A stretch of 64,000 bases of DNA from Roridomyces roridus (GCA_029378245.1 JARKIF010000019.1:620001-684000); one strand, 5' to 3'. Shown: positions 32,177-45,008, numbered from the stretch's first letter. Numbers and translations are program-made. The notes: generated from the sequence alone by a model not told the origin.

Positions 32177-33580
32177 AGTGTCCTGGAGTGAGCGAGGAAG
32201 AGAGGAAGACAAAGGAAAAAAAAAGTCACCGAAAGTATACTTGACATTCCGTGAGCTCCAGATTCAGAAAAGGGAATGCACGTAAGTTGCCTGGTTACCT
32301 ACCATAATTATAGGCCGTTTCTGAAGGTCCCACCTTGCTCGTACACTGTCTGAAGATTCACAATGAGGATGGAAGAAATACAAATTACTGCAACATTTCA
32401 AAAGTAGGAAATTAGAATACAAATCGATCTCAGGCTCCAGTGCACTACAATTCGGATTTGCGTCAGCGGTCGGACACATTGGATACAGATGGAAGAGACT
32501 CACCAGCCAGAACAGGTCTGGCACAACCCACAGCTACCACTGGGTGTCGGAGGGAGGCAAGTATCCACGGAGGCGTGGACAGCATCGGGAGACGATTCAG
32601 ACCCGGAGGGAGTATCATCACACGAAGCGGAGCGAGAGAACCGGCCTCCGGCGTATTCTCTTCACGCCACTGATTCCGCGGCCGTACCTCTGCTCACATT
32701 TCAGAATATCGCGACCGCGGGTGACGCCCATAGCACGTACCTCGCACCCATGTAGCCACATGCGATCCCGAATAGAGGCAGAGACGTTGACAGGCTTGAG
32801 AGGGTAACGATTGAGGTGCCTCGAGCAAAGATGCATACAGCATTCGGAGGCAGCAGCCCCCGTGACCGCGAGAGAGGAGGGCAGAGAGCGGGAGCTCCCG
32901 CACATTGACGGTGCCAGGGCGCCGTTCTATAGAACGCAAAGGAAGGTAGAGTGCATGCACACCAGCTCTTGCGACTTACGGGCCATTGGATATTAGTGCA
33001 GGCTCCCGCGCTTGAGCGTTTCCGAGCCAGCCTGGCTTCCCAATCCTAGTCTGCGTCTGTGTCTGAATTTAAAAGGCCCTATTGCCACGCAAAGTCACCG
33101 TGGTCGGTGTAATTGGAGAGGACTGTAGCCCTAGTCAGACAAAAGATGAGAAGATTGAACGAGGCCACGCACCCAGGCCCAAAAAAATCGATACGACGAC
33201 TGCTCAGCTTCTTATCTTTGCACGTCGGGGTGGCTGGAAATCCCAGGTCTTGACTCCCAGAGTCCAAGTGGTTTGAAAGAGAACATATCAGGCTGCCCGT
33301 CGGGATGGATTACCGCAGACGATGGAGGTTGGAGGAAGAGAATTAAGCAGCTGAAATGCCGCGCTCATGTGATCTGCATCATGATCATTAACACTTCTCT
33401 TCCGCATTCCACCCCCAGCATTGCTGCATTTCAGAGATCGTCCACTCATCGAACTCTTTAGTTGCTTCCAATCCTCGCCGAATCTGTGCCCCGGACGACT
33501 TTGAACTCTGACTTCCGTGTCGTATTCAGTGTCAGATTCACCAAGGATTCACGACCTCTGATTATCGGTATCGGATCCAG
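32177..33580. other. Divergent intergenic region
   Basis: About 1.4 kb between the minus-strand five-exon gene and the plus-strand transposase. Short frames on both strands (for example 32440-32673) show no domain. It should contain both promoters. No clear TATA box stands out. Confidence 0.35.
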
Positions 33581-33581
33581 C

Positions 33582-36500
33582 ATGCTCAAGGCTGCCCCTG
33601 GGGACATTCTTTGCACCCTATGCAACCGCTATTGGAAGAAGAAGGGGTTTCCTGGACACAAAAAAGCCTGCGAGAAGAAGACGGCTGAAGAGCGGGGCGA
33701 CACACAATTCGTTGCCAAACAGCTAGAAACCCGACAACGTAGGTTCATTTGGCGCTTTTATGCTCGAATCGGTGCTCACACAACACCTGAATTAGGACTA
33801 GCTTCTCGAGAACTGGCAGCTGCAGGCAGTAAGTTTTGTCCTCCCGGTAACGAACCAATATCCCAAGTGACATTCGTTAGTTCCGGTTCACCAAGCACAA
33901 GCGTCTTCAAGTCTTGCGCCGCATATGGCGGAAACAGGGCTTGACATCATCATGGGAGGTGTGTTGCCATACACCATTCAAAATGCTCTTATCCTTATTT
34001 CTAGCTGATTTCGACAACGATATCCCGGAGGTCCCCCATCTTGAGGAGTGCCATAGTCCACCCGAATCCGACCAGAGCCCGCCGCCGCCAGAGGAAATTA
34101 AACGTGTATTCCATCCTCACAGTGAGCGAGGGACTGTGTTCCTCTCGTACCGTGAGTATGTAATGTCCACGATTGCTCAACCGCTACCACCTGTCGATCC
34201 CGAGCCATGGCGGCCGTTTCGCACTCGGTTGGATTTTGAAGTTGCCGAATTTTGCGAGACCAATATGCTCAACAAAACCGCGACGGGGGCATTGATCTCC
34301 ATCATTCGGCGGGCTATGCACAATCCAGAGGAGTTTACCTTGTCTGGTCAGCGAGAACTTGATGAACTATGGGACCTGGCATCTCATAAATGTACCGAGG
34401 GAAGTTGTTTCTTTTCCCCTGTCGCTGGTTGGCTGAATTATATCCTTCATTACACAGTTTGAACGCGGGACCGTCACGGTGAGGTTCAAACAAGAAGATA
34501 CCACCTTCGATACATATACTCGTCCGCTGTGGGACTGGGCTCGCAGTCTTGTTCAAGATCCTCGCCTTGCTTCGTGTTTCGTTTGGGATGCCGAAAAGGT
34601 GTATAAATTCAACGGCGACGTGTATACTCGATTCTACCATGAGCCATGGACTGCCGATGCCTTTTGGGCTGCACAAGTGAGCTCTCAGTCGTATTCTCCT
34701 TCCAATGGCGCTCATAATTCAATTTTAGTCTTCCTTACCGAAAGACCCCGCAGCAAAACCTGTATGCTTCGTCGTTTACGCCGACAAATCGAAGCTATCA
34801 ACATTTGGAACTCAGAAAGCATACGCTGTGGTCGCCAGAATTGCAAACATGCCAGATGAAATTCGTAATACTACTCGATTCGGAGGTGGACAAGTGGTGG
34901 GGCATCAGCCAATAGTATGTTATCATATTTGCCGTTTTATGTGTCCGAGCGACTGAGGCGTTATTCTAGGTTCCGGACGATCCTGAGGAGCACAATAAAC
35001 CGCGATTTGCCAACTTTAAAAATATTGTCTGGCATGCAGCATTCTACAAGCTGCTTGAGTCCCTCGTGGAGCCTGCGAAGGTGGGTGATTGGACTCAGTG
35101 CGGAGACGACATCCTTCGCTGGCTTTGGCCCATAATTTTAATATTAGCTGCGGATTATGAAGAGGCGTACGTGGTTTGGTTTTCATGCGCCGAATCACTG
35201 ACAAGTTTTTATCCAGGTGTGTCATGGCCCTCATCCGCGGGCTACAATGTCTATATCCATGCCCTATCTGTTTTGTCCCGTGGAACGAACAGGATGATTT
35301 ATCGCAAGAGCACCCAAAACGATCAGCAACTGAGACTCAGGAAATCCTCAAGGAGGCTCGCGCGAAGAGAACCGTTGCCGAAAAAGAAGAGATTCTCAAA
35401 GATCACGGAATGCGCGACGTTGAGGCAACATTATTTTTCCTATTGATTGAACATGTGCTTACAGTTCGCCAGAATGTCTTTTGGAATATTAAAGGTGCCG
35501 ATCCTCACTCTGCGTTGTCGTATGATCCCCTGCACGCAGACGGGGGTGGCCTGTGGGGAGATCATCAATTTACGCAGATCAAAGCTCGGGTTACAGAGCT
35601 TGGCCGAGCAGCTATCGTCAAAATTGACACACAGTGAGTCTCAAGCAAGCATATCTGCTGTACCGGAGCTCACATCGTGAAGGATGGCTGCATTCCCACG
35701 CTGGCGAGGATTTGGCCATTTCGAAAACATCATGAACACTTCATTCAATGATGGTTCAAAGCACGACGACATCTCCAAGATGATGCTTTTCGTTGCGCAC
35801 AATGTGCTTGTTGACGATGCTGGCCTTCTCTTGCTTCAAGTTCTCCGCAGCTATTTGGAGTATCACATGTTGCTGGAGCTCGAAGTCCATACGACGGAAA
35901 CGATTGCTGAAGGCAAACGTGAGGTTCTGGAGTTCGACAGCATTGTGAAGGTATGATTTCAATTTCTTGGCTCTCGAGATTCATGTGAGTGCTTACAGTG
36001 ACTATTTGCTTCCAGGACTATATCGACGCCTGCGAAGGAACGGTATACGCTGAAAAAAGCTGGAAATTCCCAAAATTTCATGCTCGCCAGCACGCCTTCA
36101 CGGATATAGAAAACAAAGGAGCGTGCAGAAACTTTGGCACTAAACCAAGCGAAGCGATGCACGCCCAGGACCGCAACACGTACCACAGGCTCACAAATTT
36201 CAAAAATGTCACCGCCCAAGTAAGCTGCATCCTCTCTTGTCCTCCGTGCACAACCTCACCGCGCTTCAGCTCGTCAAGCACGATCACCGGCGTGCGGTAG
36301 CCACATTTGTGCGGGAACAGATCGAGGCCCTCGACGAAGATCCAGACGAAGCCTCAGAAGAAACAGAGCCTTCGATTCTTTCCAATATCAATATTGGTTC
36401 AAAGACGAAGCCGGTGGCGTTTTCTGTACTGGAAGAACAGATGGTCCCCGACGCGGCATTTACCCGTTTTCGCGTGCGGTTTGGTGATTTTCTCTCCGAT

Positions 36501-37054
36501 TTCCTACCCACCTTTGGGTATAACTTGCCGAACGGGCGACGAATACATTTCAACGGACTTGACACGGTTTGTTCCATTTTCGTGAATGGATCACCCGAAA
36601 TTGAATGTGTTCCTCGTAGATCACGCCTTTCCGATTCCTCAAGGTCCACTACGAATCTCTGGGTACATGGAAGTCAACGTCAGATTACCTCAGATGCAAC
36701 CCCGACTTCCACGGCCAAGCGCGCTTCGACTGCGTTCTAGTGCAGACAGCAGACCGACCCATCTTCGCGCAACTGGTCTACATGTTTTCTTGCACGGTTG
36801 AGGACAAGTCACATCCATTTGCGCTCATCCAGCCAATGGATGCTCCGGTTGGTCGGGTATCGAGGAAGGACAGGTTGCTGCGCTTCCGCAGGGTACGGGC
36901 GAAGCCGAGGGTCAACTCCGAGTTCATCTCGGCGCACTCAATCATTCGCGGGGCCGTGCTCGTCCCAGACTTTGACAATTTTGGCGAGTTCATCGTTTTC
37001 GACCTTGTGGACACAGATATGTCGCGTAGAATGAAACAAATCGACCAATTGTAG
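33582..37054 (+). CDS. Plavaka-type (CACTA-like) transposase, apparently near full length, multi-exon
   Basis: A first exon from ATG 33582 encodes a zinc-finger-like CTLCNRYWKKKGFPGHKKAC. Later exons carry, in order: ADFDNDIPEVPHLEECHSPP, YREYVMSTIAQPLPPVDPEP, FETNMLNKTATGALIS-type helix, VVYADKSKLSTFGTQKAYAV, VARIANMPDEIRN, KNIVWHAAFYKLLESLVEPA, IKGADPHSALSYDPLHADGG, GRAAIVKIDTQ, FPRWRGFGHFENIMNTSFND, KHDHRRAVATFVREQIEALD and a C-terminal SAHSIIRGAVLVPDFDNFGE. This is the order expected of a Plavaka transposase. About ten introns of roughly 45-60 nt are implied (for example GTGTGT...TTTCTAG ending at 34004). Not every boundary was proven, and the join between exons near 33740-33950 is uncertain. 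No stop inside the supported exons was found. It differs clearly from the copy at 28-30 kb, so the two are not recent duplicates. Confidence 0.75.
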
Positions 37055-37619
37055 ATGCAAACATGTTTTATTTCCCATATGGAATGTGGAGGTACATGAA
37101 GAGGTCGCATGGTATTCGACAGCACCAGTTGGCTTTGAGTAGTGTATGATAATGGTGGTTGTCGTTGGAAGCCGAGAATTGTAAGAGGATATCGAGTGCT
37201 GTCAGTACAAATACAGGGCGAGAGCAGCAGCAAACGTACTCCTACACCACTCTGGGCTCCAATCCGTGCTCAAAGACTCTCCTCGCTTTCATTGGATCTT
37301 GTCGTTCGTGCAATTCTCGAGCGCTCGGGCAAGCAAGCGCGAAACGGCGTGCAGGCGAAGAGAGCGGCGTTGGTGGCAGCACTGTGCGCGGTCGGAATGT
37401 GGATGGTGACTATCGTCCTCCCAGAAGATGCTGGGCTGTGTCGAAGAGCTGCGGGCTGCGAGGCAGGCTGCTGGCTGGCGATGAGAGTTGACGTGGCTTA
37501 TAGGGCGCTTGCAATGCCTAAAAAGGATGCCTTATTTTGACCTATTAGCTCGTGGGATTATAAGGCTAAATATATTTTTCCGACATAGAGCGGGTAGTAT
37601 TCGTTCTGGCCAGTAGCCG
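37055..37619. other. Spacer between transposase and companion gene
   Basis: A 132-codon frame (37142-37540) has no recognised domain. Probably untranslated. Confidence 0.35.
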
Positions 37620-39107
37620 AAGTCGGCGTCGACCAAGGTTGCTGCTGAAGCTGACACAGACTCTGCATTGAAGTTCGGGGGCCCCGCGCTCGACGACGAT
37701 GCAGATAAGAAGGTCGAGCATCCAATCGCCAAGACGAACGGAAAGAAGCAAGGACTTCCTAAAGTGGTAAGTCACGCTGTTACTCGCATCGCTTTCCTCA
37801 CACGTCCTCTCTTTGCACGTCTCGTAGGATCTCGTCAAGCTTACCGCCCCCAGTGCGGTCTTGTCCAGGAAGGCTCAGCGCGGTAACAAACGCAAGTGGG
37901 GCCTCGAGCATCTCCCCGAGGGCACTCGTGCGCCAGAAGGCGGGAGTGTTGGTGACGTGGGGTCCACAGCCGTTCGAACTTCACCATGCGCAAACCATCG
38001 TGGACGCCGTGTACGGGAGGGGAAGTACGCGGTTACGGCGGAAAGTCCCTGGTGGGGCCTGGTGTGTCGCCCTTGTTTCTTCCTCTGCACACACTAAGCT
38101 TCCTCTTAGATCGGCTATCGCCTCACTGACTGGCGCGCCGGCTTGGCAGCGGCAGCCCTCAGGGCGATGCAATTCCTCATCGAGTACTCGTGAATCTTCG
38201 TCCGAGGACGGGGAGGACGAGGAAAGTCCCGAGGCCGCTCAAGAGCCAGAGGGGCACGCCGAGCCGGAGAGAGAGCAAGAAATGGAAGACGCACCGCCCC
38301 TTCGTGAGTCCGTAACACTCGTGGTCATCCCGTACTAACTAAGTCAGCCGAAGCCACCGACATCGCTCCCGCCTCTGCGACCGTCGCCGTGGCCACGACC
38401 GATACCGAGATGCCCGACGCGGACGAGGAGGACGAGGAGGACGTGAACGCGGCGCAGCAATTCGATTTCACTACTCCCGAGGGCATCAAGGCGTACTGCG
38501 AATGGGCGTTGGAAGCTTTTGACGGACACTGAGAAGCCGGTGCGCACCTCATTATTACATTACCCCCGTGTCGCTGATTGCGGTCGTGCAGGGCTGTTTT
38601 ATGTCCTTCCCCATCGTCTACACGTTCTCGCAGCACCTCGATCAAGTCGTCGACCAGGTCCCGGCTGCGTACGCTGATCTCAATGCCGGTGCATGTCCCA
38701 TTGGCGCCCTCCTCCTCTCCATTCAAGCGGTGTGTCCTTACCGTTTACTCTATCACTCTACTAACTAAGGACAGGCGCAACGCTCCATGGAGCTTTGGAA
38801 GACCGGCGAGCTCGTCATCCCTAAGCGCCCGGACACCAGCGGCCAGTTCTCATTCGACAATTACGGTGACAAACGGACACGTGAGGGCGGCATCGTGAAG
38901 CTGGTCCGCCGCGCCAGCAAGTACCTCGCAACCGTTAATAATTGGGACGACAACTGCTGGGAGGTGTTGTACGCTGAGGCCGCGCATTGGAAGGGTCACG
39001 GGAAGAAGAAGTCGGGTCGGACCAGTGCGGCCGCGACGCCCACTGCTTCTGAAGCCGAGACCGTCGAGCAGGACGAGGACGGTGATTTGATCATTCTCTC
39101 GGACTAG
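37620..39107 (+). CDS. Companion gene of the plus-strand Plavaka locus; acidic C-terminus, unknown function, partial 5' end
   Basis: Several exons read: KFGGPALDDDADKKVEHPIA... ending GLPKV, intron GTAAGT...CTCGTAG, then DLVKLTAPSAVLSRKAQRGN; later QEMEDAPPL, intron GTGAGT...CTAACTAAGTCAG, then EATDIAPASATVAVATTDTE; and finally AQRSMELWKTGELVIPKRPD, DNCWEVLYAEAAHWKGHGKK and a DGDLIILSD end. No ATG starts the first exon in frame, so the 5' end is missing or lies upstream. Near 38510-38535 the frame must shift by one base or use an unrecognised splice. Acidic serine-rich segments are frequent. The position right after a transposase suggests a second element-encoded protein; function unknown. 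Confidence 0.55.
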
Positions 39108-39129
39108 CCTATTCGTTTACGAGCAATCT

Positions 39130-39441
39130 GTGCACCCCAAAATTATATAATATATTCTTTTTAATGTGCTTTCTGGTCTTATGCATCGTCTTTGCACTCG
39201 ATTCTCAGTCTTTGCAATGTCTTTGGAGTTTCCCCGGGACTGCCTACCAAGAGGATGTACCGTCTTTGGCAAGACACATGCAAAATCCCGAAGACAAAGT
39301 TCGTCTTTGGCATCTTGGTCAAGATAAATTGTCTTGTATAAGCAAAGTGGACCTGACCTTTCCAAGACCCGCGTCTTTGACGGAAATTTGGCTTTGGCGT
39401 CTTTGGCGTCTTGGCAAAAGCCAGACCGGCCGTTTTACTGA
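39130..39441 (-). repeat. DNA-element terminus (ends CCGTTTTACTGATG) with TCTTTGG subterminal motifs
   Basis: The right end reads ACCGGCCGTTTTACTGATG, the reverse complement of the terminus at 26295. The 300 bases inside are packed with GTCTTTGGC and TCTTTGC units. It could be the right end of a large unit reaching back to 26295, or the only surviving end of a separate small element. Confidence 0.6.
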
Positions 39442-40216
39442 TGGACGCCAGAGCGGGAGTGGACATTTAGAGGCTGTCACAAATAGTCAACCTGCACCGG
39501 GCAGCATGAGTAGACTGTTGAGCTGCTTGGGGGTTAATTGACGAGCCGAGTCCTTGATTCCCAGTCTCCAGATTTCTGATCGCATTTTTGAGTGCGGATC
39601 GGTGAGTCATCAGCGATCAATTACGTGCCAGCTGTCAAAAACATCTTGCCCTCTGCGACGATCTCGACACTGAGCCAGGGTAGCCCATTCATGTAGCCCA
39701 CACGGACTTTGGCCGCTATCCAGACCGCCTGCCCCCTTTCTATACGGATCTTCGCAACCTCCTCTACCGCAATCTTACGTCCCCCCGGTTCTGTGCCGCG
39801 TATACGCCCGCCTCTACATGCTGCCCCATTCACCTGCGACCTAATACGTGCCGCCGGGCACCAGCTGTCTCCGCAGCGCAGGAAGTCGGCTATCTTCTTG
39901 GTCGCGGCCGTGCTCGAGTGCTGTACCATCTATAAGCTCTTGCACGGATGTCTGATCCCTCCAACCTCAGCCACCCACCATGACTCGTACCAGAAGAGTG
40001 ATGTCGGCTATATATGAAGATATCACCAAGAACTACAGCCTCGAATTTTTCTTCTGACTCGTGGCGCGCAAATGTGTTGGACTCGTAGCGTAAGAGCTAA
40101 ATGCTAGCAATGAATGGGAGCCGGACAGATCTGACCAGTGTGACAGAGCGGAACACTTTCCGTCGCTTACAGCAACTTGTCGTAACATCGACGTGGCAGC
40201 AGCGGATAGGATAGCT
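39442..40216. other. Intergenic, no gene recognised
   Basis: A 102-codon plus frame at 39709-40017 and its minus-strand shadow have no recognised domain. Confidence 0.35.
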
Positions 40217-40520
40217 ACATATGCCCCGCGGAAAGCCCTTTGGAGGAGAGCGTAATTGGCCACAAAGATGCCGCAGAAAGCTTGTAGAAGCAGCCATAGC
40301 GATATTGCGATGCGGTAGCAACGACGAGCAGAGGGGGGGCATGAAATGATGAAAGTTGTCACGTTTGATTGTCCGCAACTGTATGACCCGCAGAAAACCC
40401 TTTGGAGGAGAGCGTAATTGGCCACAAAGATGCCGCAGAAAGCTTGTAGAAGCAGCCATAGCGATATCGCGATGCGGTAGCAACGACGAACGGAGGGGGG
40501 CCATGAAATGATGAACAAGC
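40217..40520 (-). repeat. Tandem duplication with a period of 162 bp
   Basis: CCCTTTGGAGGAGAGCGTAA and the next 100 bases occur at 40236 and again at 40398, with only a few differences. On the minus strand both copies read open and would give a repeated YRIAISLWLLLQAFCGIFVA segment, but no gene is supported. Confidence 0.7.
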
Positions 40521-40882
40521 TGCGGAAGTGCACAAGTAGCAGGTATTCCGAGTCTCTTGCGCTCAACGGAAGGGTTTTTCGCCGCTCTGGATGTTCAGTG
40601 CACTGCGGGCACTGGTGGTTTGAGCAAGGGCGACTTCTCGTGAGGATGGGCAAGGTTCGACGACTTCAGGAAGGATTCGGAGGGTGATCATAAAAATCAA
40701 TGGTGGTGGTAGGAGATCAAAAGCGTATGGACTGAAACATTAGCGGAGATTCCTATGAAACGTCGGCGCTGAATCGAATCATCGCAACCCCGAGAACAGA
40801 ATCTAAAGATACTCAGCCTGGACGAGATACATAAAGATCCTCGACTGTGGATCTCCCACGCCCGCTTCCCTCCCATTTGATC

Positions 40883-42342
40883 ATGGCATCCAATTCAACT
40901 TCCGCGGAGTTGTTGGCTGGGGAAAGCATGATGTATCACAACTTCACCTTGACGGTGGCGACTTTCTTCTTCGGTGCGTTTAGCTGGAATTCAACACACT
41001 ACTTAGCCACCTGACCGTTTTCCCTCAGGCGGATATTCAGTCCTCATCCTACTCTCAACGCGCATGATGCTGTGAGCACACGAATCGCCTCTTCTGCGAC
41101 ATTCTAAGATCGAACAGGAAACGCGGTCTGAAAACACAATCTCTCCGAGTTCTCTTCTTTGTCGGACTGTTCATGTACATCATCACTGCGACATTCTGGA
41201 CCTACTCCCTGGTCTACGTCGTCGGTATCGTCCAGGCGTACATCGACCCGCAGAACGACCAATGGACACGGTTCGCTACTCAGACCTCTCATCCAGTCTC
41301 GTTGTTCGATGCAATTGTCCTCGTCAATGTGCGTTCCTTCTAAAGCTCGACCTTCTGCGCAAGCCTGACCGAATTTCTAGTTCGTTTTGAGCGATGGAAT
41401 TGTCTGCTGGCGGTCATGGGTCATCTCCCGGCGAGATTATCCCAAACTCATCGTCCTCCCTGTCGTATTCTGGGCATCCACGATTTGTGAGAACTCCACT
41501 TGCCATCCGTCAACGCTCAACCCTCCTCTTAGTATCCACCACCGCACTCATTATTATACGAATCGGGGACAACCCCAACTTAAAAGCGATCCGCGATTCC
41601 AAGCCTTTGGTCAGAGCCATCGAGGTGCTCCAACTGCAGAATATGACGACCTCGTTGCTCTCGAATGTATCCGCGACGGGACTCATCGGGGCTACGGCAT
41701 GGCGGCACAGACGAGTGATGAAGGACAACTTTTATAACCTTCAAGGACACAAGTTGAAGCAATCGAGAGCTACTCAAGCCATGGTTCTACTTATAGAGTC
41801 CGGGGTGTTGTATTGCCTCACCGGGGTACGTAGTACGCTGTTGCTACGGGGCGGATTCTCACTGCCTCGTCTAGGTTCTGGGCACCACCTCGCAACTCAT
41901 TCATCTACCATTCGGGACGCTAAACGATATCATACTGTCTGCTAATATCCAATTTGCTGTCCGTTCAACATTCCACATTCCCGTTCAAATACCCAACTGA
42001 TTGGAAAACTCACAGGGTGCATACGCACCAACCCTCCTACTGTTGATCAGTAATCACCAATCCGAGGACAGCGGCATAGAGTATCTGGGTACCCTACCCA
42101 TCTCGATGCCGAATGGCACCCTTGCAGCGCCTCAGATGGGTACGGCAAGTCAACAGAGATCGAGACTCGGACAGCCAAGTACGTTTCAATTCGCTGTAAG
42201 CGTATCTGTGTCTCGATCTGTTTCCGTGGGGACGGATTCGACGCAGTCCAGTCCGACGAGGGATCAATGGGGGGTGGAGGGAGTGGAGGGGGCCAATGAG
42301 GGAGCGGGGGCGGACCTCGAGAAGAAGGGAATGACTGTATGA
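40883..42342 (+). CDS. Multi-pass membrane protein, seven exons, 384 aa
   Basis: Exons 40883-40973, 41029-41071, 41118-41328, 41381-41486, 41533-41825, 41875-41958 and 42016-42342 join in frame (1,155 nt). All six introns are GT-AG and 46-57 nt. The product has about seven hydrophobic segments, including FTLTVATFFFGGYSVLILLS, LRVLFFVGLFMYIITATFW, LIVLPVVFWASTILSTTALI and AYAPTLLLLISNH, with an extracellular-looking loop rich in Asp/Asn/Gln after the third. The C-terminal 100 residues are polar and serine-rich. This architecture is common in a mushroom-specific integral membrane family of unknown function; it is not a proven receptor. No promoter element was recognised except a pyrimidine-rich stretch before the ATG. 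Confidence 0.85.
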
Positions 42343-43068
42343 GAGCAGCGAGATGCGTTTGAGAGGAAGACTTTGTGCACTTGCTGTAAGTAAGGTTGAA
42401 TCCTGGAAGAATCCAAATCAATTATTATCAAGTTGAGTTATCTAGACTTTCCTACGAGTCTAGCGCTCACATCCTCACGGGCATGTTTTTTTCCCCCATT
42501 ATGAAATTGTTTCCAGTTCGAGTTATGTAGCCATTTTAGGGTGAACTTAGCCGCCTGAATAACATCAGGGCGCTCGCTGTCCGGTGTCACGATTTGGTTG
42601 GGTAATCTGACAGCGGGCGCCGCGGCTGCGTACCGGCACATCTCGGCAAACAACCCGTTCGATTCGGGCTGTGCGATTCTTGTAGTAAGCCTTATGGAAT
42701 CAATCTGGCACACCTCAGCCTTTTTTGAGTTAAAGTCCCTCCCATGATTATGAATAGTCAAAGCACAGCAGGATGAAGCCCCAAAGTACTCAGTCCGCCG
42801 GGCGCAGCCTCCGAGTCGGCCCACCTTTGATTGATTTGATGCATCGGGGATTTGGCTGACAAACGAACAACAAACGAACCTCGCTTGCCTCCGCACCACG
42901 ACCATCAGCGTGCATAATTCGATTGAGCTCTCTTTGTCAACCCACGGGCTATCTCGAGTCCCTACATCCTTCTCGGTAATAGAACAGTCGGTGCTTAGGC
43001 GTGGGAATACCCGGAATAGTGGCACTGCTGATCCGGCCTCGTTTTTTTCTTTCCTTCTGACCAACACC
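42343..43068. other. Intergenic region
   Basis: A 244-codon minus frame (42438-43172) covers it but overlaps the start of the MYND gene antisense and has no domain, so it is not counted as a gene. T-rich tracts near 43041 precede the MYND start. Confidence 0.35.
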
Positions 43069-44878
43069 ATGCACTCAGGTAGACCTGCAAAGGACAAGAC
43101 TTTCTTGCAGCTAATTGTTACCGCCGGACTTACACCCGATGCGAACCTTCTTGCCAAGGAGGTCTCTCGCAAGCTACGGATTCCAGGTATGGATAAGGCT
43201 CTTGCTCCAAACCTCAGCCACGTTACGTCCCATTCAGATTATGATACGATGCGCGGGCTCAAGAAATGCCATGAGTCGTTTGAGACTATCACTGCTGCGC
43301 TCGACAGCGTCTATGCTCAGACTCGAGAATACTCAGGGAGCCAAGTAGTCGCGTCCGATCGCCTTGCCTTGGCCATCCTTGCCATCTGCAGTTGCATCTT
43401 CCACCTCGACCAGCTTCGACCACCTTATCCCATTTTGCCATGAAACTGCGCTTCAATACCCTGCACTCTTCCTCGCCGACCCAGATTCCATCGGGTTTCT
43501 CGTCGCCTGCACTCGGTCCCCTGATATTTGCGCTCGAATATCCTTGCAGCGCGCTCTGATCGACGCGTGTGCTCAATTGGCCGACTCCCGGGAGAGGGAG
43601 CATCGAGTGGAACCGACCTCCCCCGGTGTTTCCGAGTCACTAGAGGCGTACTATCGTGACACAAAGCCTTACATTTACAAGATGCTTCAATTCGGAGGCA
43701 AACTGAAGGCTCTCGCGTACCTGTACAAGGTGAACCCTAACTGCTCCCACTTGAAGTTGGGACAGGAACTCGCGGCCCTGAGTTTGCATTGCGAGACGAC
43801 TGTGCGGCTGTTTACTCAGCCTGATACCGAGGGAGCAGAGGAATTGCTCGAGATGTTTCGGGCGTGCGAAAATGTTGTTCGGAACGCAGCGGACAAAACG
43901 AACAAACTGGATGTCACCGCCGATATTCTGCATTCAAGTCCTCCTTTCTGAAGGGAAGACATGTCCTTGCGTGTACGCCGAGGAAGCTGCCAAGCGGCAT
44001 CCATCCGTCCCTTTTTTCTATTATACCCTCGCCCATTTCGCATGCAGCAAAGACGAAAACATTACTCCGGTTCTCTACGCGGACAAGGGATTGCACAGGG
44101 ACTTCCTTCTCCTGAGTACTTGCGCATGAAGGAGGTCAACACGCTAACAGGGAAGGCCTTGGCTAACGCAAATACCTTCATGCGGGTCGCTCCGTTCGAT
44201 CACACCCTGATGCCGTCGATGACCGCGGTCGCGATTCACATCGAATTGCTCAGGAACGGGCACATGTGGAAGGACGAGAAGTTTCAGGTATGTGGGTCTA
44301 CTCTTCACCAGTTTAATCAGCCAAGATTTTCGCAGACGATTCGGACATCTTTCACCCAAATCTGTGACATTGCGCGATATAACGGATGGGGTTTCACCCT
44401 CTCGAACCACTGCGACGCGCTGGACAAGATCCTCAGCCACATGCCGAGCGCCTGGAATAAATGGGGTTCAGTCGTCTCTCGCCAACCCAAGCGAGACTAC
44501 AAAACAGAGGCGTCCGACTCGGACCATTCGGACGTGGATATTTCTGCGTGGTTCGAAAAGCTTAACACGATTTCGTCCTTCTCGCGCGCATTGGAATTGC
44601 AACGAGTGAAGCTGGGTACCGAGCGATACGGGCGAGCGCAGCTGCATACCTGCTCCTGCTGCAATGCTGGTAGCGTAACCCTCAAGAAATGCTCGGGATG
44701 TCAAAGGACGTGGTGAGTGTGTGTCTATTGATTTCCTTTCCTGATACTGACGATTCAACTTGTCAGGTATTGCAACAATCTCTGTCAGAAGAGGCATTGG
44801 AACTCACATCGCGAGGAGTGCAAAGCTGGCAGGATTGATGAGGGTTCAAAAGGCGTAGTCGGCGCCGAGGGAGTCTGA
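43069..44878 (+). pseudogene. MYND zinc-finger protein gene, disrupted copy
   Basis: A paralogue of the convergent gene at 45009-47307. Blocks in order: KDKTFLQLIVTAGLTPDANL; GLKKCHESFETITAALDSVY; then, one frame over, LADPDSIGFLVACTRSPDIC and RALIDACAQLADSREREHR; AADKTNKLDVTADILH; then another frame for YAEEAAKRHPSVPFFYYTLA; then back for RMKEVNTLTGKALANANTFM. The C-terminus is a MYND finger, CSCCNAGSVTLKKCSGCQRTW, spliced (GTGAGT...TTGTCAG) to YCNNLCQKRHWNSHREEC. MYND fingers bind proline-rich protein partners. At least three frame changes are needed, and about 35 residues present in the paralogue between the ADKGL block and the RMKE block are missing. Probably inactive, unless unusual splicing repairs it. 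Confidence 0.7.
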
Positions 44879-45008
44879 TTTGTAGCTTTATGTGACTTTC
44901 TTGAATCTTCGTGTACGTTAATGCATCCAGTACTAGTAATCGTTGAGCATATTTCTTGACAAACCACGGCTTCAGATTAGCGAACGAAAGCACATATATT
45001 ACGAGCGA

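Noticed and set aside
42438..43172. 244-codon minus-strand frame
   Set aside because: It overlaps the start of the MYND gene antisense, has no recognisable domain and no promoter context; a chance open frame.
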